Shown: in pieces, positions 1-12,120 of the stretch
Layout of the letters: every line of letters begins with the position of its first letter
Numbering within the stretch: position 1 is the first letter of the stretch
DNA from: Copromyces sp. CBS 386.78
Lineage: Eukaryota; Ascomycota; Sordariomycetes; Sordariales; Sordariaceae
Length of the DNA stretch: 64,000 nt
Reading direction: 5' to 3'
Assembly: GCA_030685235.1 (NCBI GenBank)
Contig: MU839160.1
Location: 62,001 to 126,000 of the forward strand
Program-made: the position numbers and the translations under genes
Notes under the pieces: model-generated
Told to the model about the DNA's origin: nothing
What the model saw: the letters and a program-made list of their open reading frames with translations, nothing else
Databases searched by the model: none

Positions 1-799
1 TGATGCTGGGTATAGTGAGAGTGCCGGTCCGCTTGTAGAGAGGTTGGTGAACATCTGGACTGCCAGTCGTGATTTGTCGCACTATAGTATGGTATGGGCA
101 TGAGTATTTCTTCTGGGATTGTGTTACAAGAAGGAGGAGCATGGGACTTACAGCGAACAACAGTTTCAGCGTCAAGTTCGCAAACAAATATACAGCAATC
201 TTCTTCCCCTTTGGAGGTTGCCAGCGAGTACTTGATCGATCTGTGAGGCAGGAAGTGAAAATCTTCTGAATGATGTCTGCAGCGAGCTCGACAATCGACT
301 TCTTCTCGCCAGCTTCATCCCCAGTCATGTCGCCCTGGATCTGGGCCATGAGAGAAGGCTCCTTAGTGATGCTCATAACCAACTTGGAGAGTGCCTCTGA
401 AAGCGACATGCTGGTTTGTAGAAGCATGATGCCATATGTAGGATTAGCAAGTGCGTTTGCACATGAGATGAGTAGGTCGCTGAGTCGACCATAAAGTTTA
501 ACGATGTCGTTGAAGTCTACATCGCGCCAGTACTTCAAGTACTCCTCCATGAACGAGTTGAAGCCGGGCCATGGCGAGCCTCTTCCTTCTGGTACGTCAT
601 CCTCCTCTGGTAAATGCTTTTCGACCAGCTTCTCGATATTGCCTGAATTGGCGGGACACGACGACCTCAGCTGCTGCCCCAGCTCATAATAATGTGCAGC
701 AACATTCGGCTCGACGAGCAACCAGTTGCGGAGCTCATCACCATTCTGGGTTTGTATGAACCCGCGGATGCTGCCCAGGAATTCCGCAATAAGGCTCAT
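1..799 (-). CDS. CSN12/Thp1-like PCI-domain protein, 3' part missing (runs off window)
   Basis: The minus-strand frame opens at ATG 799-797 (MSLIAEFLGSIRGFIQTQN) and is open to a donor at 151. A 70-nt intron (151-82; GTAAGT donor, TATAG acceptor) restores the frame, which continues as CDKSRLAVQMFTNLSTSG to the window edge. The N-terminal helical pattern (LVEPNVAAHYYELGQQL, then GFNSFMEEYLKYWRDVDF) and the later SGPALSLYPAS stretch resemble the fungal CSN12 homolog, a PCI-domain protein of the Thp1/PCID2 group. Members are linked to the COP9 signalosome and to mRNA export (TREX-2). The C-terminal PCI winged helix should lie beyond position 1. The assignment rests on recalled family pattern; the role in this organism is inferred. 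Confidence 0.72.
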   Translation of the reverse strand, partial: MSLIAEFLGSIRGFIQTQNGDELRNWLLVEPNVAAHYYELGQQLRSSCPANSGNIEKLVEKHLPEEDDVPEGRGSPWPGFNSFMEEYLKYWRDVDFNDIVKLYGRLSDLLISCANALANPTYGIMLLQTSMSLSEALSKLVMSITKEPSLMAQIQGDMTGDEAGEKKSIVELAADIIQKIFTSCLTDRSSTRWQPPKGKKIAVYLFANLTLKLLFAVSPMLLLLVTQSQKKYSCPYHTIVRQITTGSPDVHQPLYKRTGTLTIPSI

Positions 800-1930
800 G
801 GCTGTGGTTTATCTGTGGTGACGCGCTCGTGACCGGTCGGATTGTCTTTTAACTCGGCTTCCTGCCTTCCTCCTCTCAGGTCCTAGCCCGGCCGTGCCAG
901 GGCCTAAGCAAATGCGAAAGTCGATTTGAATTCGTCGAAGGATGAAAAGCTGAGTGCGTCGTGAAATATCGTCGTAGTCTGATATTTTGATGCTGAAGCC
1001 GTTAAGGAGCTGGTTCCCAAGTGAAAATCAGGACTGATGCGATGAATAACTTGTTGTAGTTGTTGCTGGATGTTTGGTTGGCTAAGGTAGTCTAGACAAA
1101 GATGCAGACCGTTGAAGTTCAAGTTGCGATCTCAAAGGTGACGGAAGTTGAGGTGAGTGTGTTTTGCACTGTGCTGCAGTACCATTGATGCGTGTTTGAC
1201 CGAACGGCGATAACCCTAACCCGAAGGCTGTAGTTGGAACACATTACACGAGATGGATTTTGTTCATCTAATTTTGAGAAAGCCTACGTGCACACACCCC
1301 AAACCTACAGGCACCCAGCTTTCCAAGGCCAACCACAAATTTCCCAAAGTCATTCATTTCAACACCGAAAGATACTGCTTAATAGGCTTTCAAATCGATT
1401 CTTCAGCTCCCTAGCGTTTCCACGAATTTTGGAAGCTAACCGTTGGTGATATTCAAGTACGTTGCACGGGTTGGGCGCTACGAATGCAAATACTGTATCA
1501 AAAGACTATCGACAACTTAGAGGGGTGGAAAATTGGTTTTAGTAGGGAGTTTGAGGTTCGAAAGACTGCTGCGTGAAGTATTGAAAGAATCGAAACGGAG
1601 GTGGTGAAGAAATTGAGTTGTGTCTTGGTAAAAGGTGGGTGCCTGTAGGTTTTGGGTGTGTGTGTCTAGGCTTTTTATTTTCTGTTGTGATTTTACAGCA
1701 TCATCAAGATATCAGTCTCAGCATTCAAATTCTTAACTTCTTCAATTTCATTCTGTCACCTTTTACCCAACAAGATGCAGCTCTAACTATGTGCAGACCG
1801 GCCCTGCTTCTGGCAGCGCACTATACCATTTGTTCATGAAAGGAAGCCCAACCAACTCCAAAGCTTTGCAAATCTTCATCCCGATACAAGAAGTCATCAA
1901 ACATCCATCCTTAACGCCTAAATATCCCCG
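800..1930. other. Intergenic: upstream region of the CSN12-like gene and 3' flank of the thiolase gene
   Basis: No convincing coding region on either strand; the small open frames lack recognisable motifs. It contains a TAACCCTAACCC telomere-like motif at 1211-1222, about 410 bp upstream of the CSN12-like start codon. The right part should hold the 3' UTR of the minus-strand thiolase gene. Confidence 0.6.
1211..1222. repeat. Interstitial telomere-like motif (CCCTAA x2)
   Basis: The sequence reads TAACCCTAACCC, two units of the TTAGGG-type repeat used by Neurospora telomeres. It is too short to be a fossil telomere. It resembles telobox promoter elements bound by Myb-type factors in other eukaryotes, and similar motifs occur near 37103 and 55879. 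Confidence 0.6.
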
Positions 1931-3284
1931 TTATACCGACTCGATCCTCTGGACAACCATGGCGGTGGCAGCACCTCCACCGTTGCAAATGGCAGCCACA
2001 CCGTACTGGCCAGGCTGGAGCTGGTGAAGCAAGGTAACGAGAATGCGGGATCCGGAGCTACCCAAGGCGTGGCCGAGGGCAATGGCGCCACCAAGAGGGT
2101 TTACGACAGCGCCCTCAAGACCGAGGATCTTCTCGTTGGCCTTGATGACCGCGGCGAAGGCCTCGTTGAACTCCCAGATGGCAACCTGGTCCTTGTTGAT
2201 GCCGGCACGCTTGAGGGCAAGCTCAACGGCCTTGGAGGGCGCAATGGGGAAGTCGATGGGGTCCATAGCGGCATCAGCAGAGCTGACGATACGGGCAAGA
2301 ACCCTCGAGCCCTTGCCGAACTCCTGCGCGAGCGACTTGTTGCCGAGAACAAGAGCACTGGCGCCATCGTTGAGGGTGGAGGCGTTGGCGGCCGTCACGG
2401 TACCGGTGCCATCACGGACGAAGGCAGGCTTGAGAGTGGGAACTTTCTCCAGCTTGATGTCGTTGTAGCCCTCATCCATTTCGATGATCTTGTCACCCTT
2501 CTTGCCGGGAACGGTGACGGGCACAACTTCCTCAGCAAACTTTCCGGAAGCCCAAGCCTCCTGGGCGCGCTTGTACGACTGGATGGCATAATCGTCCTGC
2601 TGCTCACGAGAGATCTGGAACTTCTTGGCGGTGTTCTCGGCGCAGTTGCCCATGTGGAACTCGTTGTAGACGTCGGTCAAACCGTCCTTGATGAGGCCAT
2701 CCTCCATCTTGATGTGGCCGAAGGGGGGCATGCCGCTAGCGCGGGGCACATAGTACGGTACCCTAGTCATGTTCTCCATACCGCCGGCGACCTGGGCCTC
2801 CGCTAGACCGAGCTGGATGTTTTGCGCAGCGAACACAACAGCCTTGAGACCGGAAGCGCACACCTTGTTGATGGTAATGGCCTCGACGTTGGGGGAAAGG
2901 CCAGCAAAGATAACGGCTTGGCGCGCGGGGGACTGGCCGACACAGCCCTGGAGGACGTTGCCCATGTAGACATCGGTGATCTTCTCAACGGGGATGCCCG
3001 ACCTCTTGATGGCCTCCTTGATGGCAACGGCACCGAGCTTGGGCGCGGGAACGGTGGTGTAAGAGCCATTGAACTGGCAGATGTTAGCATATGCGCCATG
3101 TTATGGATATGGCCGTTTTTGCGGAGCGGCTCACCTTGGCCGTTGGTGTTCTCACACCACTGAGAATGTAGGCATCCTGAATCTGCTGACGGAGGGCAGA
3201 CTGGGTGGAAAAGAGACGAGAGGAAGCGACACGGGAAGTGCGCGAAGCCGAGCTAACGGCTGTCCTGGCGTGGCAGAGGACCAT
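1931..3284 (-). CDS. Acetyl-CoA acetyltransferase (thiolase II), mitochondrial
   Basis: Two exons, 3284-3135 and 3073-1931, flank a 61-nt intron with GTGAGC donor, GCTAAC branch point and CAG acceptor; the product is 430 aa. The enzyme condenses two acetyl-CoA to acetoacetyl-CoA, or cleaves acetoacetyl-CoA. Visible thiolase motifs are the nucleophilic cysteine in [10 protein letters not shown] (about residue 122), [25 protein letters not shown] with the catalytic histidine, and the C-terminal [12 protein letters not shown] with the second active-site cysteine. The N-terminus ([20 protein letters not shown]) is Arg/Ser-rich without acidic residues, as in a mitochondrial presequence, and ILSGVRTP then begins the thiolase fold. 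This points to fatty-acid, isoleucine or ketone metabolism rather than the cytosolic ergosterol isozyme. Localisation is inferred; family identity is firm. Confidence 0.93.
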
Positions 3285-4815
3285 TTTGGCTGTCGGAAGA
3301 AAGAAGCTGCAGCTGGTGACGATGGGTTACAGGACGCAGGGTACCTATGGTACTGCGCAGCGCAGATGTCGGAGAGGGATCTGGGGAAGATGAGATGGAG
3401 ATGGCCGAAACGGGAATGAGCAACAGCACAACAGGAGAAGCAACACAGAACAAGAGCAGGAAAGAAATATGATTAGGAAAAGGATCGCAGGAGAAACTTT
3501 AAGAGTATCATTGAAAAAAAGAAGAAAAAGATGATTAATAAACTACAAGCTGGGGAGGCGAGCACTACTCTCGTCCTCGCTCTCATTTCCTCGGGAGCTT
3601 GACTGTCAGATGCCATGACGGCACTGGTCGGCTTGTGACGGTACATGTGGAGAGGAAGCACACAAAAGCGTTCTTTCACCCCGCCAATTGAGCGCCAAAA
3701 GTGGCCGCCAACCGTGGTTTTCGCGGGGACCCAAAGGGGCACATGGGACACAGAAGCTTGGTATCCGGGGTTTTCCGTGGAGTCTGCCACCGACAGACAG
3801 GGGAAGCTCATCCACAATGCCCTGCTTGGGACCATGCCGTGCCCATGCTGTAGCCGGGCGGATGGAGGAAAACATGGAGGAGAGTTGAGGCCGTGGCGGG
3901 GAAACGGATCCGGAGACGGACGCTCTCCCGTTCATTCACTCTTTCCGTGTCAGTGCCAATATCACATACATATGTACGAAGCTGTAGTACCGGATACGGC
4001 TCGTATAAAAGTCAGGGACCAAAGCCCACTGCACGCTCAACAGTCGTTTCGCGTCACTGTGATCTATCCCAGTCGCGCTTGTCCCTGCAATTGCCGTCCC
4101 GCGCGCGTCTGAGAGTGTTGGGCAGAAGCAAACCACTTTACGCGTGAGACCAAGGCCGAGCTCCCATCGCGATTTGAAAGGGTGCGTTAGTTCCAAGCAA
4201 AGGGCTTAAAATCCTGTTGTTGGCGTTGAAGTATTTTCGGGCAGCTGCCGGGGGTGTCACAAGAAAAAGCTTGAATCACTCATTCAAGCCGAACAATTGG
4301 CTGTCATGCACAATTTCAGATCAATGTTTGGGGATTCATTTGTCAGTCCGATTCGGATGTTTGGCTGGACAACCATTCACTGGTGCCGTGATAGGTTGGA
4401 TCCCAATCCAGCAGCTGGCCGCCACCCCGCGCACGTGCCACCATCCTTTATTCTCAAGATTGATTGGCTGAGAATGTGGTATTCGACAAGCCAGCGGCAA
4501 TTGCCAGCCGGTCACTGGGTGTCCATTGCCTTCGGCGCGCGCTCTCCCAGCTTCCCGTCTTAGTTGTGACGCCCCCTCCAATCAGTTGGGTACGATAAGA
4601 TAGCGGTCGTTATGCGCCTTCACTTAGTTGCTGCAGGTGGCTCTGCTGGTTTCCGTCATTCATCTCCGCATCTTTCAAAACAGTTGATTGTCTCTTCGCT
4701 ACTCCAACCACAACACCCATCTCAACTCGGACAAAGCATCGAATCCTATTCCATCAACCTTGCAACTTTCCCTCCATACGTTCGCGCGACTTGATCATCC
4801 ATCACCAAAGCCAAA
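3285..4815. other. Divergent intergenic region between thiolase and mus-8
   Basis: About 1.5 kb separates two divergent start codons and should contain both promoters and 5' UTRs. Open frames here are short and lack domains or codon structure. The segment just before mus-8 (about 4660-4815) is C/T-rich, typical of Neurospora leaders. Confidence 0.6.
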
Positions 4816-5503
4816 ATGTCAACTGCTGCCCGCCGCCGGCTTATGCGAGACTTCAAGGTGCGAGACATCGCTGGGTTCACACCGCTCGATGACTTTGCCG
4901 CCATGAGCACAACATACTCACCATTATTCTCGACAGCGCATGCAAACAGATCCCCCCGCTGGTGTTTCCGCCTCTCCCGTACCCGATAATGTCATGACCT
5001 GGTAAGGAGAATGGTCTCGGCTACGATACCGCTATGGGCGGTCTACCACCGGCACGGCTATGACTGACATAGACTCTCCATACAGGAACGCCGTGATTAT
5101 CGGACCCGCCGACACGCCCTTCGAGGATGGCACCTTCCGCCTGGTGATGCACTTCGAGGAGCAGTACCCCAACAAGCCCCCCTCGGTCAAGTTCATCAGC
5201 GAGATGTTTCACCCCAACGTTTACGCTACTGGTGAACTCTGTCTCGACATTCTCCAGAACCGCTGGAGTCCTACGTACGATGTGGCAGCTGTTCTCACAA
5301 GCATTCAGAGGTACGACTCCTCGATATTCTTGTGACGTCCTTTATTTGGATGAGGTCAATATGCTGACAGTGTCTCCAGTCTGCTTAATGACCCGAACAC
5401 AGGATCGCCTGCGAACGTCGAAGCCTCCAACCTCTACAAGGACAACCGCAAAGAATACCACAAGAGAGTCCGGGAAACTGTCGAGAAGAGCTGGGAGGAT
5501 TAA
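4816..5503 (+). CDS. mus-8: Ubiquitin-conjugating enzyme E2 (RAD6/UBC2 type), MUS-8
   Basis: Four exons (4816-4857, 4937-5001, 5086-5310, 5380-5503) join to a 151-residue UBC fold. The N-terminus [14 protein letters not shown] is the RAD6 signature, and the HPN triad in [18 protein letters not shown] precedes catalytic Cys88. The C-terminus ends ETVEKSWED without the long acidic tail of budding-yeast Rad6, as in filamentous fungi. RAD6 enzymes work with Rad18-type E3s to monoubiquitinate PCNA in post-replication repair and with Bre1-type E3s to ubiquitinate histone H2B. In Neurospora, mus-8 is the known mutagen-sensitivity gene of this family. Introns are 79, 84 and 69 nt; the second splits the Trp36 codon. 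Exon ends were fixed by matching the near-invariant protein. Confidence 0.97.
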
Positions 5504-8059
5504 ACATCTGCACCATTCTCCACCACAGGGCCCCTCGATGGCGATAAGTCAATAATAGGCCCGGGTGCTGCGAGTCGGTGTATGTGGCTTTCAGGACTGT
5601 TCGAGACAGATCTTTCCGGCTATGCCGACATTCGGTTGTCGACCGACGACGAGTTACGAGAGGACCCGCATTCGAGCATGTCCAGCGGGTTTACTCCTTT
5701 CGGGGCGTGAGGATGGGACAGATGTCGTGATCTCACATTGCATTTGGGAGGCGTCGTTCTTTTTGGGGCGTTCTTTGTATTTCAAATATCCGCATCTCTT
5801 GCTTATTTATGGCTGAGAGTCAGCCTGCTTGTCTGCAATTAAGGAAGCGGGATTGCTTGGGTTTGCTGACACATCAGGGCGGTTGCCGGGTTTGGAGTTT
5901 AGGCGCTCGTGTCCCTGGATACCTCAACTCACCCCAAGAAGCCCTAGGTAGTGTTCTTTTTTTCTCTTTGTCTTAGAGGTGAACAAGGAGATGGTCTAGT
6001 GTCTTCTGGTTTCATTACAAAAAGCATACAGCGTTATGTTGGCTAGCTTAGATGTACAATTTTCCAAAAGAGTCCTGCATTTCCCAGCTGTTATGACAGT
6101 GTGTACATGAACCTGCCTAACGCCTTACACCCGCATGTTTATATATTCTATTAGGCTTAGGTCATGCCTAACGTGCACCTTTTGAACAGCGGCGTCCCTT
6201 GATACATGCTCACCTTCACAGGCATACCTTGAATGCAAGGTCCCTGCGTGACTGGAAGACGGGCTAACTGCGTCCTGGCCGTACCTACCTACCTACCTAC
6301 CTCTACTGAACCCTTTTGGAACTCCTCTCATATCTCGTATAGTATACTATATTGAGTTGACGCTTTGCCAATGATTTACACGAGGGGCAAGGTCGTCATA
6401 TTTTGTGGGTAGTTGAACTTTGGCTTCAGCTGTAGCCTCTAGAACGCTCAAGTTGACGACATATCTTGAAGGTCTCAAGTTAACCAAAAGGAAAAGGAAT
6501 GGCAACCGGCAACTTGAACAGCAGAGAAGGAGGCTTCAAGGAAGGAATTTGGAAAAAAGGTAGTTGTAAGCAGTTCTGAAGAGTACTTCCTTGCATGCTT
6601 GTACCACCTTTGCGAGCCAGGTACCTACCAACAGGCTGGGATGTGCTTCCCACATCGCAGATCCCTTGATCACCAAGGTAAGTATCTTGGGGATTTACAG
6701 ACATTTTTACGTTGTCAATATCTCTACATAAAATGAAAAATCACCAAGGCGACAGTCGAGAAAGTTGACCGGACGTCGGATCTTCACCTCAGACAGGTAC
6801 CTACACTACCTACATCTGGAGGTACCGGTCGCCGCCCGCCTCTCAGCCCCACGGCAGCCGTCGCGAGTTGCCGTCTCGCTTTTGTTAGGGACAGGGGCAC
6901 TGGGTCCGCACAGCGCGTTCTTGCCCCCAAGAGGCCCCAGCCGAGTCGAGTCGTCCACTGGCAACGACCTGGACTGGCAGCGGTTCGCTTTCAGTGGAGG
7001 GCGCAGAGTGCCCTGACTGAGGTGCGCACCGTCCAAGCCCGTCCAGCGTCTCAGGCTGCGACTCTGCACTGACCGACAAGACCCCACCATCTATCTTCAT
7101 GTTTCTTCTACACATCAGCCCTGGTAAGTTCGTTAGCGTGGGACTTCACAACGTACTCTTCGCAACTCAACCAATATTCCAGCGATTTTCGCGCAAGAAG
7201 TTGGTATCAACCCGATACGTTTTCCCATTTGATACACACTCTCCAATTTTCTGTTTTGAACATGGTTATCCCGTTGTTTTTTTGTTAAGTTTTGCAGACC
7301 CCTGTCACAAGAACCGCGCTAACAAACCTACCACGACTGATGTATAGACCCTTGCTTGGATTACCTTGTGTTGGGTACCGACCACACGTGTGATCACTGA
7401 TAGGTACCCCTTCCTGCCCTTCCTTCCATCTCGACGACGATACCTTAGGTATACAGCGGGCGGCGGCGATAGGAAACTGCGGATACCCCTTTCAGCCCCT
7501 TTTTGCACATTCTGCACACGTTTGTCACATATTCCGCCCCGGGTTTGCATTGCTCTGCATAGCTTTAGGTTGTTGTTCCTTGTCGTCTTTGCTTCGCTGC
7601 GGCCCAAAGGGGTTCAGTTACCTAACGAAACGTTAACGTGCCTCGGCGGGCGAGTACCTTGTATTCTAGTGTGTCACATTGTAGCCCACCTTCACCTTTT
7701 TGCCTTTCCTACTACCTACCTTACGCACACCGCACCCGCAGCCGCGAACCGCACCGCAACTGCACCGCACCACAACCACCGCTCACGACGTACCGCGGAG
7801 GAGGGAAACGACGACGAGAACACGCGCCCAGCCGGACAAAGCGACCTTTTTTGTCATATTCGGATCCATTTCGGACAGACAGCTGGACCCCGACTGACTG
7901 AGACCCTGCCTCTCTCTTCTCTGCTGCAGGCGGCCGGGCTCCTTGTCCATCCCGTCTCCCCTCACCTCCCCCTCACTCCACCACCAATCCTCTCGAAAAC
8001 AACGGCCGCGCCGCCTTTCATGACAGTGCGCTGCCCGGCGCTGCAAGGGAATCGCCATC
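5504..8059. other. Intergenic: mus-8 3' flank and long kinesin 5' region
   Basis: About 2.55 kb without a supportable gene. It includes a short ACCT tandem run near 6287-6302. From about 7090 it becomes a C/T-rich stretch that probably contains the kinesin transcription start and leader. A GTAAGT at 7124-7129 could be the donor of a leader intron. Several ATGs precede the kinesin start and some open frames overlap it, but none encodes a recognisable protein. Confidence 0.5.
6287..6302. repeat. Short ACCT tandem repeat
   Basis: Four consecutive copies of a tetranucleotide (ACCTACCTACCTACCT) in the mus-8/kinesin spacer. It is a simple microsatellite, with no coding context. Confidence 0.7.
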
Positions 8060-11051
8060 ATGTCGAATAGTATCAAGGTCGTGGCTCGATTTCGGCCCCA
8101 GAACAGGGTCGAAATCGAGTCTGGCGGCCAGCCCATCGTCTCCTTCCAGGGCCCGGATACCTGTACAGTCGATGTGAGCACCATCTTGTTACCCCCTAGT
8201 TCACGCGCCCAACAATGCCCTTGTGCCTGTCTTGCTATACCTTCACGCGCTTTGAATGGAGCCGGACCTCAATAGCTAACCCGTCTGTCCTTGCCTACAG
8301 TCGAAAGAAGCGCAGGGTTCCTTCACCTTTGATCGGGTGTTTGACATGTCATGCAAGCAATCCGACATTTTCGATTTCTCGATCAAGCCTACCGTCGACG
8401 ATATTCTCAATGGATACAACGGTACCGTCTTCGCCTACGGTCAGACCGGTGCCGGTAAATCTTATACCATGATGGGTACCAGTATAGACGACCCTGATGG
8501 CAGAGGTGTTATTCCAAGAATCGTCGAGCAGATCTTTACCAGCATCTTGTCTAGCGCAGCAAACATCGAGTATACCGTCCGGGTCAGCTATATGGAAATC
8601 TACATGGAGCGAATCCGTGATCTTTTGGCGCCTCAGAACGACAACCTGCCAGTCCACGAAGAAAAGAACCGCGGCGTGTACGTCAAGGGCCTGCTTGAGA
8701 TCTACGTCTCGAGCGTCCAGGAAGTATACGAAGTCATGCGAAGGGGTGGCAACGCAAGAGCTGTGGCTTCGACCAACATGAACCAGGAGTCGTCGCGCTC
8801 GCATTCCATCTTTGTTATCACCATCACCCAGAAGAACGTGGAGACGGGCTCGGCCAAGAGCGGTCAGCTTTTCTTGGTCGATCTGGCTGGTTCCGAAAAG
8901 GTCGGCAAGACGGGTGCCAGTGGCCAGACGCTGGAGGAAGCAAAGAAGATCAACAAGAGTTTGAGTGCTCTTGGTATGGTCATCAATGCCCTGACAGACG
9001 GCAAATCTTCGCACGTTCCTTACCGAGACTCGAAGCTCACCCGTATTCTGCAAGAATCGTTGGGTGGTAACAGTCGAACAACACTCATTATCAACTGCTC
9101 GCCCAGTAGTTACAACGATGCCGAAACACTAAGTACGCTACGTTTCGGTATGAGAGCAAAGTCGATCAAGAACAAAGCGAAAGTCAACGCCGAACTCAGC
9201 CCGGCCGAGCTCAAGCAGATGCTTGCCAAGGCCAAGACCCAGATCACGTCCTTCGAGAACTATATCGTCAACCTGGAAAGCGAAGTGCAAGTGTGGCGTG
9301 GTGGCGAAACTGTACCCAAGGAGAAATGGGTACCACCCCTGGAACTCGCGATCGTCCCTTCAAAGTCAGCCGCGACAACAGCCCGTCCTTCGACACCATC
9401 ACGGTTACTGCCTGAGAACCGGGCCGAGACCCCTGCTATCTCAGACCGAGCGGGAACTCCCAGCTTACCCTTGGATAAGGATGAACGGGAAGAGTTCTTG
9501 CGTCGCGAGAACGAGCTCCAGGACCAGATCGCGGAGAAGGAAAGTATCGCGGCGGCTGCTGAGAGGCAACTACGGGAAACAAAGGAAGAGCTCGTCGCTC
9601 TCAAGGACCATGACAGCAAGCTTGGAAAGGAGAACGAGAGGTTGATCAGCGAGTCCAACGAGTTTAAGATGCAACTGGAGAGGCTGGCCTTCGAGAACAA
9701 GGAGGCCCAAATCACCATCGACGGCCTCAAGGATGCCAACTCGGAACTCACGGCCGAGCTTGATGAGGTCAAACAGCAGATGCTCGATATGAAGATGAGC
9801 GCCAAGGAGACAAGCGCTGTGCTGGACGAGAAGGAGAAGAAGAAGGCGGAGAAGATGGCCAAGATGATGGCAGGCTTTGACCTTTCCGGCGATGTTTTCA
9901 GCGACAACGAGCGGGCAGTTGCTGATGCGATTGCGCAATTAGACGCGCTCTTCGAGATCAGCTCTGCTGGTGACGCCATTCCTCCGGAGGATCTCAAGGC
10001 TCTCAGGGAGAAGCTCGTGGAGACCCAGGGCTTTGTGCGCCAAGCTGAATTGTCGAGCTTTAGCGCCGCCTCGAGCGATGCGGAAGCTCGCAAGCGCGCA
10101 GAACTTGAGGCCCGTCTCGAGGCTCTTCAGCAAGAGCACGAGGACCTCTTGTCTCGTAACCTCACTGAAGCTGATAAGGAAGAGGTGAAGGCCCTTCTCG
10201 CCAAGTCGCTCTCGGACAAGTCGGCTGTCCAGATTGAGCTTGTCGAGCAGCTCAAGGCTGATATCACCCTGAAGAACTCCGAGACGGAGCATCTTAAGGC
10301 TTTGGTTGATGACCTTCAGCGTCGCGTCAAGGCCGGTGGTGCCGGAGTCGCCATGGCCAATGGCAAGACTGTCCAGCAACAGCTGGCCGAGTTCGACGTC
10401 ATGAAGAAGAGCTTGATGCGCGATCTGCAGAACCGCTGCGAGCGCGTGGTCGAGCTGGAGATCTCCCTCGACGAGACGCGCGAGCAGTATAACAACGTGC
10501 TCCGCAGCAGCAACAACCGCGCTCAGCAGAAGAAGATGGCTTTCCTCGAGCGCAACCTCGAGCAGCTGACGCAAGTTCAGCGCCAGCTTGTGGAGCAGAA
10601 CTCCGCCCTCAAGAAGGAGGTGGCGATTGCCGAGCGCAAATTGATGGCGAGAAATGAGCGGATTCAGAGCCTCGAGAGCCTGCTCCAGGAGAGCCAGGAG
10701 AAGATGGCCCAGGCGAATCACAAGTATGTGTTTACCCCTCTGTTGTTGCTTCATGCCCTCATTATCATCAGTATCAGCGCTAACCTTCCGTCTTCCTATT
10801 GCACCAGGTTCGAAGTGCAACTCGCTGCCGTCAAGGACCGGCTGGAGGCCGCCAAGGCCGGCAGCACGCGCGGGCTCGGCACCGACGCCGGCCTCGGCGG
10901 GTTCAGCATCGGCAGCAGAATCGCCAAGCCGCTTCGCGGTGGCGGCGACGCCGTTGCCGGTGGTGCCACGGCTACGAACCCCACCATTGCCACTCTGCAG
11001 CAGAACCCGCCCGAGAATAAGAGATCGAGTTGGTTCTTCCAGAAGTCGTAA
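8060..11051 (+). CDS. kin-1: Conventional kinesin heavy chain (kinesin-1)
   Basis: Three exons (8060-8173, 8301-10723, 10808-11051) encode about 926 aa, close to the roughly 930 of fungal kinesin-1. The N-terminal motor (residues 6-330) has the P-loop GQTGAGKS at 85-92, switch I NQESSRSHS, switch II DLAGSEK and the microtubule-binding HVPYRDSKLTRILQ. After a neck it continues as long heptad-rich coiled coil. The tail carries GSRIAKPLRGG, containing the IAK autoinhibition motif of conventional kinesins, and ends basic (KRSSWFFQKS). It is a plus-end-directed motor for vesicle and organelle transport to hyphal tips. Fungal kinesin-1 works without light chains. The last intron (84 nt) contains no stop in frame, so retention would insert 28 residues. 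The ATG was chosen because it begins MSNSIKVVARFRP, the usual motor start. Confidence 0.97.
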
Positions 11052-12120
11052 GGATCGAGGAGAAGAAGACCATAATAGATTTGCTTGCGGGTTTGAGGGA
11101 GTGGGTGTCTGTTTGCATAGAGAGAGAGAAAGAGTTGCTTGCACAAGTGGATACACAACAGTCAATATCAAGAACGAAAACAACATACATACAAAGGTAA
11201 AGAAACTTCTCATGTCACGAATGGAACGAAATGATTATGTGGTGGGCGCGCGGGCTGGTGGTACGATGGATGGATGAATGGTTGGTTGGAGGGAACACAC
11301 GGGCTTGGAAGGAAGGAAGCGGCGGGAAGGAGGAGCTAAAGCATTTAGATCTACTTGGTAGAATTGGTGTTGATGAAAGCAAAGTAGCCCGTTTGTTGTT
11401 GTTGTTTTTTGGTGTCAATGAGTTAGTCAGTTTACATAGTGGGTGGGTGGTTCATTAAGAACCCCCCGAGCGGATGATGATGAGTATGAAATGCGATTAG
11501 ATTTGTACGTATCTGCTTTGTTTACTGTTTTTAAGATATAGGAGCATCGGAACCAGACCACGCACGCAGCGCATTTTCTTACACATATGTTGTTAGGTAC
11601 CCGGTTGTTTACTTGATGCAATGCGAATAGAATTACATATCATACGGCGTTCAGTCGATCCTGTGCCTCAAAATGCTTCAGACAGAAAGAAACCATTTTG
11701 TTCGCCGGTATAAGTTCCAAAGATCTTGTTCGCCAGATAGGGATACCTTAGGTGACAAGTAGCTGGCATATGATAAATGCTAGGGAATCCATAGATGGGG
11801 ATGTCAATACCAATTACGTTGATAATAAAAACCCAAATACAAAGTCTTCTCTTCATCGATAAAGTCATCACGCATCTTTATCATGTCCATTCACTCCTTA
11901 ACAACGTCCAAACCGCTTACACCAAGAAAGAACAACATGGAGATCACCTTCCTGACAGAAAGGGCCCTCTCGCCATTGGCGCCAAGATGAGCCCGTCGAT
12001 AGGTATCTGTGACCCAGCCCATCATATACAACTCCCTTTGAAAGAATCATGACAGAGAAAACATTAAGCACATGACATAAACATGTAAGCTATACATAAC
12101 TTCACTTACTTCCCTTCTCG
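11052..12120. other. Convergent 3' flanks of kinesin and the surface-protein gene
   Basis: The kinesin (+) and the Ser/Thr-rich protein (-) end toward each other here. The sequence is moderately AT-rich with no recognisable coding region or RNA gene; it should contain both 3' UTRs. Confidence 0.6.

Noticed and set aside
2024..2806. 260-codon plus-strand open frame
   Set aside because: It lies antisense to the thiolase coding exon; its repetitive Gly/Leu/Val composition is the usual reverse-strand shadow of a GC3-biased gene.
9939..11213. 424-codon minus-strand open frame
   Set aside because: Antisense to the kinesin coiled coil; Leu/Glu-rich composition reflects the complementary heptad codons.
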